This document shows, piece after piece, positions 9,087 through 17,370 of a stretch of 64,000 nucleotides of DNA. The notes under the pieces were generated by a model. The model saw only the letters and a program-made list of their open reading frames with translations. It searched no databases and was not told the DNA's origin. Position numbers and translations under genes: made by a program. The stretch spans positions 310,001 to 374,000 of the forward strand of contig NZ_CP008884.1 of the NCBI RefSeq assembly GCF_000725385.1, written 5' to 3'. Each line of letters opens with the position of its first letter. Position 1 is the stretch's first letter. Origin of the DNA: Dyella japonica A8 (GTDB lineage Bacteria; Pseudomonadota; Gammaproteobacteria; Xanthomonadales; Rhodanobacteraceae).

Positions 9087-9374
9087 GGACCGGCAACCAT
9101 CGTTCCACGCGCCACCACCTTACTCGGGTGATGTCTCACCGCGGCGCGCGGCGATTCGACGAGCTGCTTTCACGCACGTGGGCGTCGTGTGAACCTCACC
9201 AGGATCGCCCGGACGTGCCAGCCGTTGTCCAGGGCGAACGCAACACGCCTGCCGTTCGGCGCACCGTGGTGTTCCACGCACACCAGCATCGGTGGCATGG
9301 CATCAAGACTGACGCCGCCATGCTCGGCGAGCTCAACGGGCAGGGTCGCGAACAAGCTGTCCTAGCCGCCTTGA

Positions 9375-9947
9375 TCAACGATGCGCGGCAAGGTCCACGC
9401 GCGTATCGTCGGCAATCCAGTTCACCTCCCAGGTCTTGCCGCCATCCGCGGAAAAGGCCTGCTCGAAGTGGCATGAGTCGGCCTTGATATCGGAGATCAC
9501 GAACCGGACCAGGACGGTGCGGTCGTTGAAGGTTTCCTGATCGTAGAACTCGGCGCGGCCATGCTTGAACTCGCCAACCGTCGGCGTGCCGAACGCCCCA
9601 CCCCGGCTGCTCGCGACATTCAGGCTCCACTGGTGTGCCTGCGGGTTGTAGAGGCGGAAAGAGGCGAGCTCGAGATGGCCCTGCGGCCCGTCCGCTTCCA
9701 GCTCCACCAGATTAGCGCGCCCATTCCATACCTTGCTCACCACGGACGTGCCGTCGTATTGCGCCCACTCACGGGAGCCGCTCAGCGGATGGACCAGCTT
9801 CGACACATGGGTCTTCCAGGTGCCTATCTCGAAATCGAAATCGTGTGAGCCGTCGGATGGCTCGGGCGTCGCCGCCATCGCCAGGGGAGCGATCAAGAGG
9901 AAGCCCACCAAGCTGCCGCGCAGCCGATCCGCCATCTGCTTGTTCAT
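9375..9947 (-). CDS. Exported DUF1579-like protein, 190 aa (tandem copy A)
   Basis: Start ATG 9947 has GGAG upstream. Signal peptide ends near AMA-ATPE. The mature protein begins DGSHDFDFEIGTWKTHVSKL, and later carries QYDGTSVVSKVWNGRANLVE and FSADGGKTWEVNWIADDTR. This layout (about 150 residues, F-x-x-G-x-W near the start, beta-barrel-like) resembles the DUF1579/lipocalin-like exported proteins. It is a clear paralogue of the gene 49 bases upstream (9997-10602), sharing the same block order. Biochemical role unknown. Confidence 0.75.
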   Translation of the reverse strand: MNKQMADRLRGSLVGFLLIAPLAMAATPEPSDGSHDFDFEIGTWKTHVSKLVHPLSGSREWAQYDGTSVVSKVWNGRANLVELEADGPQGHLELASFRLYNPQAHQWSLNVASSRGGAFGTPTVGEFKHGRAEFYDQETFNDRTVLVRFVISDIKADSCHFEQAFSADGGKTWEVNWIADDTRVDLAAHR

Positions 9948-9996
9948 ACGTTGCTCCAAGGGTACGAAAGCCATTCGTGCCGGGGCAAAGCGGCGC

Positions 9997-10602
9997 CTAA
10001 CGCGACAACTCGCAGATCCAGTTCACCTCCCAATGCTTGCCGCCATCGGGAGAGAACGCCTGCTCCATCCGCGCGGATCTGGGTGAAACGTTCAACCACA
10101 TCCAGCGAACAAGAATCACGCGGCCACGCCATGCCTGGTGGTTGTAGAACTCACCGCGATTACCGTGGAACTCGCCGACCACGGGCGCGTCCAGTTCGCC
10201 TTTGTCCAGGTCCAGGCCGTAGATGCTCCATTGATGCGTGTCCGGGTTGTACATGCGCAAGGTCTGCGCCTTGATGTGCAACTTCCGGTCCGCACTCGTC
10301 ACGTCGAACTGCTCGAAGTTGGCGTTGGTATCGAGCAGCTTGTGATGGTTGGAGACGCCGTCGTACTCGTCCCACGCCGTCGAATTATTCAGGCGGTCAG
10401 GCAGCCGGCGCACATGCGCCTTCCAGTCACCGATGAGAAAATCGAAATCGTGCGACCCGTCCCGTGCCGGTGCGGTGAATACCGCCGTGGGGTTTCCCGC
10501 CTCGTCGACCGCAGCATGGGATGCCATCGAACCGGCTAACAGTGCCACGCCGAAACACCATGGGATGACGAACGTCGATGCTATCCATTTCATGCGGCAC
10601 AC
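9997..10602 (-). CDS. Exported DUF1579-like protein, 201 aa (tandem copy B)
   Basis: Probable GTG start at 10602, five bases after AGGAGG; an ATG three codons in is the alternative. Signal peptide ends near SHA-AVDE. Blocks DGSHDFDFLIGDWKAHVRRL, WDEYDGVSNHHKLLDTNANF and FSPDGGKHWEVNWICELSR align one to one with copy A. The two copies have diverged strongly, so the duplication is old. Tandem order suggests one transcript. Confidence 0.75.
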   Translation of the reverse strand: MCRMKWIASTFVIPWCFGVALLAGSMASHAAVDEAGNPTAVFTAPARDGSHDFDFLIGDWKAHVRRLPDRLNNSTAWDEYDGVSNHHKLLDTNANFEQFDVTSADRKLHIKAQTLRMYNPDTHQWSIYGLDLDKGELDAPVVGEFHGNRGEFYNHQAWRGRVILVRWMWLNVSPRSARMEQAFSPDGGKHWEVNWICELSR

Positions 10603-10894
10603 GCTGACCTCCTGTTGAGCTCACGCAGTGACATGATGACTTTGTCGATGGCTATCGGCCTTGCTTACGCTCGCAACCGCCGCATGGGCAGTGAACAAGG
10701 CCCACGAATCATACTCTCAGGCACCACGGCTCGAGACCATGACGAGTGGCCGCCAAGTGGCATGTCGCGATGCCTGCTTTGGAAAAAAAGTGGTCGCACG
10801 AGCCGGGATCGAATGCCGACTCGTCGATTGCTATCTGCGCGCCCTTCCGTCGCTCAACGATGACGACGGTCCATGCCCCGCCGCCATCGATGAA

Positions 10895-11629
10895 TCACGA
10901 TTCGACGTGAATGTCGTAGCCCTCGCTGGGCGTCGTCCGGTCCAGGCAATAGTTGAGTGCATACGTCAGGTTCAGGCTGTACGGCCTGAGGACCCGTGGT
11001 TCGCCGGGCACCTGCATCACGTCACCCCCTTGCTGCATCGTCACGTGGTAGCGGGAGCAGCCGGCAGGAACCAGGTCGTCGCCTTTCTTGATCACGACGC
11101 GGACCAGATCGGTGATCTGCAGGTTGGGCACCGACCTGCGCATGCGTTCACCCGGGACCAACATGCCGCGTGCTTCCCCGCTGTCGCTGGCGGCGGCGAA
11201 GAGGTCGTGCAGTTCCTGCGTCGGTAGCTGGGGTGGCGCAGCGTGCGGCGGGACGACGTCCGCCCGCGCTGGATTCGGGACAGGGTTGGCATCGGCAACG
11301 GCGACGGGCGGCGCGGACGGGAGCGGATGCCCACCGTAACCATAGATGTCCTTCTGGTGCTCGAACCAGGTCCACCACCAGAGCCCCAGGGCCAACATCG
11401 GAATGGCGGCCAAGGCGAACACACCGGTCGCCCTGTCTTCCATTTTCTCGCCAAGAACCAGATAAAAAAGCCCCATGCCGATGAGGGCCGGAAGAAAGAC
11501 CAGGGCCTTCACCCATACCTTGATCTCCGGCGCGTGCGCTTTCATCTGCTGCAATGGCACATGGACCGCCGTGTGGTACATGAACCAGGCCAGCAGCAGG
11601 ATAACCACGCCGATCATGCGCTGCTTCAT
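10895..11629 (-). CDS. Membrane protein with C-terminal soluble domain, 244 aa
   Basis: Three hydrophobic helices occupy the first 90 residues (GVVILLLAWFMYHTAV, VKALVFLPALIGMGLFYLVL, VFALAAIPMLALGLWWW). A proline-rich linker follows, then a soluble domain with PNLQITDLVRVVIKKGDDLV and two cysteines (AGCSRYHV, LNYCLDRT) that could pair. Start ATG 11629 has GGGAGGGG upstream. Could be an inner-membrane protein with a periplasmic domain; family not recognised. The next gene upstream, 11707-12018, is also a small membrane protein and may share the transcript. Confidence 0.65.
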   Translation of the reverse strand: MKQRMIGVVILLLAWFMYHTAVHVPLQQMKAHAPEIKVWVKALVFLPALIGMGLFYLVLGEKMEDRATGVFALAAIPMLALGLWWWTWFEHQKDIYGYGGHPLPSAPPVAVADANPVPNPARADVVPPHAAPPQLPTQELHDLFAAASDSGEARGMLVPGERMRRSVPNLQITDLVRVVIKKGDDLVPAGCSRYHVTMQQGGDVMQVPGEPRVLRPYSLNLTYALNYCLDRTTPSEGYDIHVES

Positions 11630-11706
11630 CGCGTCCCCTCCCTAGGTTTTGACTCCATGCGCCCCATCGCGCGGGATGGCGCGCCACACGCCCGCGCTGT
11701 CGCCGG

Positions 11707-12018
11707 TCAATCGTCCGTGTCAGTCGCTTCCCGGGCCGCCAGATGCTTGTTGTGCAGCCACCATGCGACCGCCATGGCAGCCCCGATGAGCGCGGAGAAC
11801 CACGTGCTGAAGATGACCCGCTGCATCACGATCACGGGCGGAACCAACTTCATGGCGAGGTACTCGAGCTCGCCTATCGCCGTAACGATGGCGAGCAGCA
11901 GCAGGCCCTGGCTGCCCGTGGCCCGCCACGCCTTGAAGATCATGACAAGAACGAAGAGCGCGCTGGCGAAACTGATGATCTGCGGAAGCCAAAGGCCGAT
12001 GAATCCGTACAGCAGCAT
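11707..12018 (-). CDS. Small three-helix membrane protein, 103 aa
   Basis: Contains three hydrophobic helices: PQIISFASALFVLVMIF, GLLLLAIVTAIGELEYLAM and STWFSALIGAAMAVAWWL, with a charged C-terminal tail. ATG 12018 has AGGGGGAA upstream. Function unknown; 77 bases before the next gene on the same strand, so cotranscription with 10895-11629 is likely. Confidence 0.65.
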   Translation of the reverse strand: MLLYGFIGLWLPQIISFASALFVLVMIFKAWRATGSQGLLLLAIVTAIGELEYLAMKLVPPVIVMQRVIFSTWFSALIGAAMAVAWWLHNKHLAAREATDTDD

Positions 12019-12199
12019 GGTTTCCCCCTGAAAGCCGTGGCTGTCGTGCGTCAGTTGTCTGTAAGGTGCGCCCTGATGTTTGGCGCGCCCGGAGTATGGG
12101 GCTGCGACGGAAGGCAGGTAAAGCGAGCGCCGACGCCAACGCGGCCCCTACCCAAGGCGTGATGGAACGGCGTTTCCGCCGAACCTAAGCAGCCACTCT

Positions 12200-12217
12200 G
12201 AAATCCCCAAGGATTTC
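12200..12217. promoter_or_regulatory. Short inverted repeat upstream of exported-protein gene
   Basis: GAAATCC and GGATTTC are perfect 7-base arms around CCAA, in the space between divergent genes 12018(-) and 12304(+). It could be an operator or a weak hairpin; nothing else supports either. Confidence 0.3.
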
Positions 12218-12303
12218 CTCATCGCGCCCTAAGGCAAGCGCGAAGGCGGCCCGCCATGCTGCCTGCAGCCGGCGCATCCAGCGCCGATGTCAGGAGGATC
12301 GCC

Positions 12304-12954
12304 ATGCGTGCCCGTTCATCTTTGTTAATCGCGGAGCGAGGGTCGACCGGATATCAGGCCACCGGTTTCAAGGGGTTTCTGCGTCGAAACCTCCGCGTGA
12401 TCTGCGCCCTGGTCCTGGCCATCGAACTGCTTGCCACGGCCGCCGTGGCCCGCGCGGACAAGCCCCCTATCGACCAGGTCTATGTCGATGGGCAGACCTA
12501 TTACATGATCGCCCCGCACATGATCACGGATCCAAGCCTGAACCTGTTTGCGCAGTCGCAGGAGTTGTACCTGCTCGCCTACCCGACGCCCCCGGGGACG
12601 ACAGCGCCTATCACGCTCGCCTCCGGCTACCAGCCGCAGTGCAACCCTTGCATGCATCCGGGGCTGCCACTGGCGTTCGTCCATCACGATCACGTGCTGA
12701 CCGGTGCGCCGGGACTGGGTACCAATGGCACGGCGGGCCAGTTCAAGGGGCCATGGAAGGTCATCGTGCTGATGTACAACCCCAGCGTGCTCAGCGATCC
12801 CCATTTCGTGCCGGTAACCAGCGTCACCGCACTCGACGAGGCGGAGGCGAAAGGCGAGTTCCTGCCGATCAATACCGATCCCAATGCGACCAATCCCTAT
12901 GAAGTCGTTACCGGGAACGTGTTGATCTGCCCCCTCGTGTCCCCGCACGCGTGA
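12304..12954 (+). CDS. Exported protein of unknown function, 216 aa
   Basis: Start ATG 12304 follows CAGGAGG. The N-terminus has a long basic region and then the hydrophobic stretch VICALVLAIELLATAAVA ending ARA-DKPP, a signal peptide with an extended positive region. The mature part contains QPQCNPCMHPGLPLAFVHHDHVL in two overlapping pieces, that is, a CxxC pair close to a histidine cluster, which might bind metal. The C-terminus ends with VLICPLVSPHA. I do not recognise the family; a metal-binding role is a guess from CxxC plus HHDH. Confidence 0.65.
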   Translation: MRARSSLLIAERGSTGYQATGFKGFLRRNLRVICALVLAIELLATAAVARADKPPIDQVYVDGQTYYMIAPHMITDPSLNLFAQSQELYLLAYPTPPGTTAPITLASGYQPQCNPCMHPGLPLAFVHHDHVLTGAPGLGTNGTAGQFKGPWKVIVLMYNPSVLSDPHFVPVTSVTALDEAEAKGEFLPINTDPNATNPYEVVTGNVLICPLVSPHA

Positions 12955-13055
12955 CACCCGTGCACGGCCCCAGGCTGTCGCCGTTGCCAGGGACGGCACG
13001 GCGACCGGCACCGCCGTGGGTTCACCCGCAGCGATGTGCAAAGACAACGGGCGCG

Positions 13056-15065
13056 TCAATCACAGCGCGCGCCCTCGCCCTCGGGCCGACACTGCGGCGG
13101 CCAGCCGTTGACGTTCCAGAAAGGGATGAACTGCATGCGCCGGAGGAAATCCTGGAAAGCGGGCGCGTGGCGCAACGCCTTGAACTCGGGAACCCACACA
13201 AGTTCGCCATCGGGACGCTGGGTGCCGGTTTCGAAATGCCTCAGCAAAGCATCGGCATCCCCCTGTGGTTCGAACAGACGCAGCCGCGCGGGTTCGCCGG
13301 TCTTGGCTTCGTAGGCCGCGATGGCGGCGCTGGCCTGCGGCCAGCGAGAGGGATCGAGCAAGGCCTGCGTCACCGTGGCATACGCCGTGCCCATGCCCGT
13401 TTCGTCAGGCATCCGCGCGGCCAGCTCGCGCGCGGCAGCAAGGTCATGGCGCCATACGGCATTGCTCCAGCGTGCCGCGGCGGTGAGCCTGGCCGACGCA
13501 TGCTCCAACCGGGGCAGCTCGTCGAGATATTTTTGCGCCTGATCGTGATGGCCAATCGCGTCAAGCTGCGTACCCAGGTTGTAGGTCACCCAGTAGCCGA
13601 GCGGGTCGGAGGCGTAAGCGATCTGGAACTGGGCAACGGCAAGATCGCCATAGCCCAACCTGCCGAGCCACATCCCCATGATGTTGCGCATGATCACGTC
13701 GGACGGGTTGAGCATCAACGCGGTGTCGTATTCCTTCTTGGCCGTGCGCCAGTCACGTTGCTTCTCTGCGATGGTGCCCAGGGTCGCATGCGCATAGAAA
13801 TCGCCAGGGTCCAGCGCAAGCGCCTGCCTGGCCTCCTGCACGGCCTCGCTCTCCTTGCCCTCGCCTTCGAAGTCGGACGCCAGATTCAGAGCGAGCAGGC
13901 CGTGTACCGGCGCGTAGTCAGGCGCCCGTGCGGCCAATATATTCAGATCCACCTCTGCCTTCTGATAGGCCGTGTCGTCGGCCTCGCTCAGAAAGGTATG
14001 GCGTAGCGTCAGAAATTCACGAAGTACCTGCGGGTCGGGGACACGCGTGCTTTCGTGAGCCAGGCCCATGCGCAGCGACAAGGTCGAGGCGACGCTCTGT
14101 GCCATGTCCTGCTGCACCACGAGGACATCGGCGAGCTTGCGGTCATAACCCTGCGCCCAGATTGTTTTGCCGCTGGGCACTTCGATCAGGCGCAGATCGA
14201 TACGCAGCTGATCGCCCGCCTCCCGCAGACTGCCTTCGATGGCGTGCGTCACATGCAGGCGCTCCGCCAGCTGCGCGGCATCGAAGCCCGCGCGCTGCGC
14301 ACGCTCCGCCGAGTTGCCGGCAATCAGGCGCAGACCTTCGATGCGAGCAAGGTGCGTGGTCAACTCCTCGCTCAGTCCATCCGCGAACGCCGCTTCGTTC
14401 TTGTCATCGCCGATCACGTGCAACGGAAGAACAACCAGGGTGGGTGATATCGGCGCCTTGGTCCCTTCGTGATGTCGCACGTACCCGGTGATCAAGACGA
14501 TGATGACGCCGACCAACCCCACGGCGAACAGCAGACGCCCGCGTCGTGCGGCAGGTCGCGCTGCGGCAACTGTCTCGGGCAACGCCACGACCGGTTCCGC
14601 CATCGGCTGCGGCAGCTCAGGGTCGATCGATACCGGCGCGGATTCCAACGGCGTAACCGCCGTGGGCGCTACCTCATCGTCGCTTGGTGCGGGCGTCTCC
14701 GCCTGGTCCGCCGGGCCGCCAGCCGGCCCGGCCCCCGGAAGCTCTTCGCGAGTCAAGCAATACTGCACCTGGCCATCGAACCGGTAACCGATGCCATGCA
14801 ACGTGTGCAGGACCTTGCCGCTGTCACCCAGCGCCTGGCGGATCAGCGTCACCGCCCGATTGAGCACGCTGGGGGTGACATGTCGATGGCCCCATACCGC
14901 ATCCAGAATCTCGTCGCGAGTAAACGCCTTGCCAGGCGTCTGCGCGAGCAAAACCAGCACGTCGAACGCCTTCGGTTCGAGCGCGACATCTTCGCCGGTG
15001 ACACGGGTACGCCGGCCGACCAGATCGATCACCACGGCACCGAAGGCGATGTATCGGCAATGCAT
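13056..15065 (-). CDS. CadC-like winged-helix/TPR membrane regulator, 669 aa
   Basis: Paralogue of 5166-7454. Residues about 7-105 form the winged helix (EPKAFDVLVLLAQTPGKAFT, DEILDAVWGHRHVTPSVLN, TLHGIGYRFDGQV); a proline/alanine-rich linker leads to one transmembrane helix near 178-198 (LLFAVGLVGVIIVLITGYV); a TolB-like segment follows (PTLVVLPLHVIGDDKNEAAF), then TPR repeats. I start at ATG 15065 since the winged helix begins right after it and the upstream extension is cysteine-rich and unlike the family. Target genes are unknown. Confidence 0.82.
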   Translation of the reverse strand: MHCRYIAFGAVVIDLVGRRTRVTGEDVALEPKAFDVLVLLAQTPGKAFTRDEILDAVWGHRHVTPSVLNRAVTLIRQALGDSGKVLHTLHGIGYRFDGQVQYCLTREELPGAGPAGGPADQAETPAPSDDEVAPTAVTPLESAPVSIDPELPQPMAEPVVALPETVAAARPAARRGRLLFAVGLVGVIIVLITGYVRHHEGTKAPISPTLVVLPLHVIGDDKNEAAFADGLSEELTTHLARIEGLRLIAGNSAERAQRAGFDAAQLAERLHVTHAIEGSLREAGDQLRIDLRLIEVPSGKTIWAQGYDRKLADVLVVQQDMAQSVASTLSLRMGLAHESTRVPDPQVLREFLTLRHTFLSEADDTAYQKAEVDLNILAARAPDYAPVHGLLALNLASDFEGEGKESEAVQEARQALALDPGDFYAHATLGTIAEKQRDWRTAKKEYDTALMLNPSDVIMRNIMGMWLGRLGYGDLAVAQFQIAYASDPLGYWVTYNLGTQLDAIGHHDQAQKYLDELPRLEHASARLTAAARWSNAVWRHDLAAARELAARMPDETGMGTAYATVTQALLDPSRWPQASAAIAAYEAKTGEPARLRLFEPQGDADALLRHFETGTQRPDGELVWVPEFKALRHAPAFQDFLRRMQFIPFWNVNGWPPQCRPEGEGARCD

Positions 15066-15432
15066 GGCGCTATCCACGCGATGGACCCCGCAATGGGCGG
15101 CACGATAACGGGTCGGACAAAGTTCGTCGATAGAGCGAAAGTTGACCGCCGCCCCCATCAAGGGCCAGCGCCAGCAAACCAGCCATCGGCATGTCGAGAG
15201 GGGCATGGCGCCCGACGATCAACGCTGAATGCTCCCAGGTCAGGACGCCGTCAGGCTGAATCAGCCACGTCCATCATCGTTGCACTGTCGTCAACCTTCA
15301 CCACGCATCAGCGCGTCGAGCATGCCCTTGCTCGTTTTTATATGTTCAACGCAGAAGTAAGGGTTGAAATCGAAGTTCTTCAGTTCGCATCGGGGTCCGC
15401 AAAAACCGGACGTTCCCGCCACTGGATGACCA

Positions 15433-15582
15433 GCTTGGTTTTCGTAACGAGGTTGATTGGCTCTCCGCAAAAACCGGGCGATACCGTTACTGGATTCCGG
15501 CCTGCGCCGGAATGACGAGGTTGAGACTCCACGGCGTTTGGTTAGCCCAGTAGCCCGGATGGAGCCAGCGGCGTCATCCGGG
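15433..15582 (+). repeat. 150-bp direct repeat, left copy
   Basis: Begins GCTTGGTTTTCGTAACGAGG and ends GCGGCGTCATCCGG. The right copy is at 15772-15921, about 339 bases away, with only a few differences (for example GATTGGCTC against GATTAGCTC). The copy includes a CTGGATTCCGG/CCGGAATGAC hairpin and the left end of the 151-bp element. Confidence 0.85.
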
Positions 15583-15699
15583 ATCACGCTGCGACACGCT
15601 TGCGGTCGTGCATGGGGTAACCGGCGCCGTTGTCTTGGTTTAGCTGGATCGACTTCGCACGGTCCTCCCGGATTCTCGCTGCGCTTCATCCGGGCTACT
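15549..15699 (+). repeat. Paired-end palindromic element, copy A (151 bp)
   Basis: Left end AGTAGCCCGGATGGAGCC, right end CTTCATCCGGGCTACT, so the tips are inverted repeats (AGTAGCCCGGATG against CATCCGGGCTACT). A similar element is at 36609-36760 with conserved ends and a diverged middle, and a compact hairpin form is at 15889-15925. Looks like a non-autonomous mobile or BIME-like unit. Confidence 0.7.
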
Positions 15700-15735
15700 T
15701 GTGACCGAGCGCCTCGAAGGCCGTGTTTTTGATCG

Positions 15736-15762
15736 TCATTCCGGCGTAGGCCGGAATCCAGT
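15736..15762. repeat. Short palindrome of the ATTCCGG type
   Basis: GTCATTCCGGCGTAGGCCGG followed by AATCCAG. Arms ATTCCGGC and GCCGGAAT. Related hairpins are at 15492-15520, 15831-15859 and 63920-63948. Confidence 0.7.
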
Positions 15763-15771
15763 GGCCGCTAG

Positions 15772-15921
15772 GCTTGGTTTTCGTAACGAGGTTGATTAGC
15801 TCTCCGCAAAAACCGAGCGATACCGTTACTGGATTCCGGCCTGCGCCGGAATGACGAGGTTGAGACTCCACGGAGTTTGGTTAGCCCAGTAGCCCGGATG
15901 GAGCCAGCGGCGTCATCCGGG
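15772..15921 (+). repeat. 150-bp direct repeat, right copy
   Basis: Near-identical to 15433-15582. After it the sequence continues GCTAC instead of GATCACGC, so it closes as a compact hairpin rather than continuing as the 151-bp element. Confidence 0.85.
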
Positions 15922-15925
15922 CTAC
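15889..15925. repeat. Compact hairpin form of the paired-end element
   Basis: GTAGCCCGGATG and CATCCGGGCTAC are perfect 12-base arms around a 13-base loop (GAGCCAGCGGCGT). Same ends as the 151-bp element with the interior gone. Confidence 0.8.
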
Positions 15926-16309
15926 GTGCTACGTGCTGCCATCCCTTGTATCCGGCTGATAGCGTTCCCTTGGTGGTGGATTCTCACCTTTTGCCATCGC
16001 CGATGACATATCCGCCGAGGGCCGACAGTGGACCTTACGCCAGGCTTATCGCTGGACGCGGATCAGCCCGTCCTTGCTCACCGCACACCCTGCGAACCGC
16101 TTCCAAAGCGCTGGCATGGCCAGCCACCTGGACGTCCAGATTGAAGCATCGTGACGGAACAACCCTTCCCGCAAACCCCGATTCTTGTTAGCGTGGGTGA
16201 ACGCGCCAACTCGATTACGTTGGTAGCTTAGGGAAGAGTTACTGCACGCTGCGGCTGCAAGGGGACCAGCCATAGCGTCCGTAGTCTGAGCGTCCCCAGG
16301 GAGCAACAC

Positions 16310-16492
16310 ATGAGGAAATTGGCGATATGCGCCATCGCATTGGCGTCCGTGTTCGTGTCCGTTGCGCCGGCGTTTGCCGGCTGTCCTGCAGGTACCACTG
16401 CAGTAGAAGTAGGCACCACCGTGGTCAACGGCACAACCTACGTTCTCTATAAGTGCATCAAGCTCCAGTCGCAGCCCGTCGGCAACACGTGA
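16310..16492 (+). CDS. Small exported peptide, 60 aa
   Basis: ATG 16310 follows AGGGAG. A textbook signal peptide (AICAIALASVFVSVAPAFA) is followed by a mature chain of about 37 residues starting GCPAGTTAVEVGTT and holding two cysteines that could form one disulfide (GCPAG and YKCIK). It has its own downstream hairpin at 16509-16537, so it looks like an independent unit. Function unknown; it precedes an exported protein and two MacB-type permeases on the same strand. Confidence 0.65.
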   Translation: MRKLAICAIALASVFVSVAPAFAGCPAGTTAVEVGTTVVNGTTYVLYKCIKLQSQPVGNT

Positions 16493-16508
16493 TGCCGGCT
16501 TGAATCAG

Positions 16509-16537
16509 CGGCCCGCACGGCGATGCCGGGCGGGCCG
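16509..16537 (+). terminator. Likely terminator after the 60-aa peptide gene
   Basis: CGGCCCGC and GCGGGCCG form 8-base GC-only arms around 13 bases, 17 bases after the stop codon, followed by TTGTC; the T-run is short. Confidence 0.5.
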
Positions 16538-16777
16538 TTGTCGAACCGATTCAAGCGCAACGCCTGCTATGGCCAAGCCATTCGCCACCGTGCAAGGGGA
16601 ACCCGAGGAAGGCTGGCGACAGCCGTCCGGGCGAGAGGCCGCCTTGGTTTAGCCGCACCCTGATTCCGTCGCACGCGGATGGCCGGCCGGGCAGACGAAT
16701 GGCCCGATCGCGCTCGTCGGCACAGGCCAGTCCGGGAGCGGCGACGACTTTCAATTCATGCAATGGGGAAACGATCA

Positions 16778-17344
16778 ATGTCTCGATTTTTGAGGACCAT
16801 GGGCTTTTTTGCAGCGTGTGCGATGGGGCTTGCCCATGCGTCCACGGGAGATGCCGCGGCGTCTGCGCCGCCGGAAGCCAAGGGTGATTGGGCCCGTTAC
16901 CTGCACGAGCACTTGCCTATTCCCAGTCCGCTGGTGGTGTACGTGTACACATCATCCGGCTCCCTGGCCGGCGTGATGGAAATGCATGTGGGCGATACCG
17001 CCGACATCACGCACAAGATCGTGTCGGCCATTGGCACGCGGAATTTTGCCGATTACAGCAAGCCGGAGCTTTCCCGCACGGACGCCACCTTGAAGGGCTA
17101 TCTTGCCGACATGGGTTATTCCCCGCAGGCGCTGGTGAGCAGCAAAACGCCGTATACGTTGCTGGTGGCCAAGCTTGGCCTGCAGGGTGAAGCCTGCGCG
17201 AACTCACTGAAGGTGCGCCACCACATTGAGCAGACCGTGCGCGATGCCGCGAACCAGCCATCTGTACAAGGCGCCTATACGGTGAACGCGCTGGAGCTGG
17301 AACCCTCCGCCACCTTCAAGATAAATTGCCAGGACTCCCTGTAG
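16778..17344 (+). CDS. Exported protein of unknown function, 188 aa
   Basis: Start at ATG 16778, with GGGGAA seven bases upstream. Signal peptide MGFFAACAMGLAHA follows a short basic start. The mature protein includes PLVVYVYTSSGSLAGVMEMH and two cysteines near the C-terminus (EACANS, INCQDSL). It ends 26 bases before the first permease start and is on the same strand, so one transcript is likely. Family not recognised. Confidence 0.65.
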   Translation: MSRFLRTMGFFAACAMGLAHASTGDAAASAPPEAKGDWARYLHEHLPIPSPLVVYVYTSSGSLAGVMEMHVGDTADITHKIVSAIGTRNFADYSKPELSRTDATLKGYLADMGYSPQALVSSKTPYTLLVAKLGLQGEACANSLKVRHHIEQTVRDAANQPSVQGAYTVNALELEPSATFKINCQDSL

Positions 17345-17370
17345 AGTCCCTGCGCGGCGCGTCGCCACTC

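Larger units (their letters stand above)
15066..16309. other. Gene-free repeat-rich stretch
   Basis: I find no convincing gene here. It holds a 150-bp direct duplication, a paired-end palindromic element, three GGATTCCGGC-type hairpins and a compact hairpin, each listed separately. The segment 15930-16309 before the small peptide gene shows no further recognisable structure apart from a likely promoter region. Confidence 0.7.

Noticed and set aside
9170..9355. 61-codon minus-strand frame between two genes
   Set aside because: GC-rich wobble in part, but no ribosome site and a competing frame of equal quality.
10661..11227. Plus-strand frame starting LTLATAAWAVNKAHESYSQA
   Set aside because: No normal start codon (only TTG), mediocre codon pattern, and most of it runs antisense to the membrane protein gene at 10895-11629. 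The 270-base gap 10625-10894 is left unassigned.
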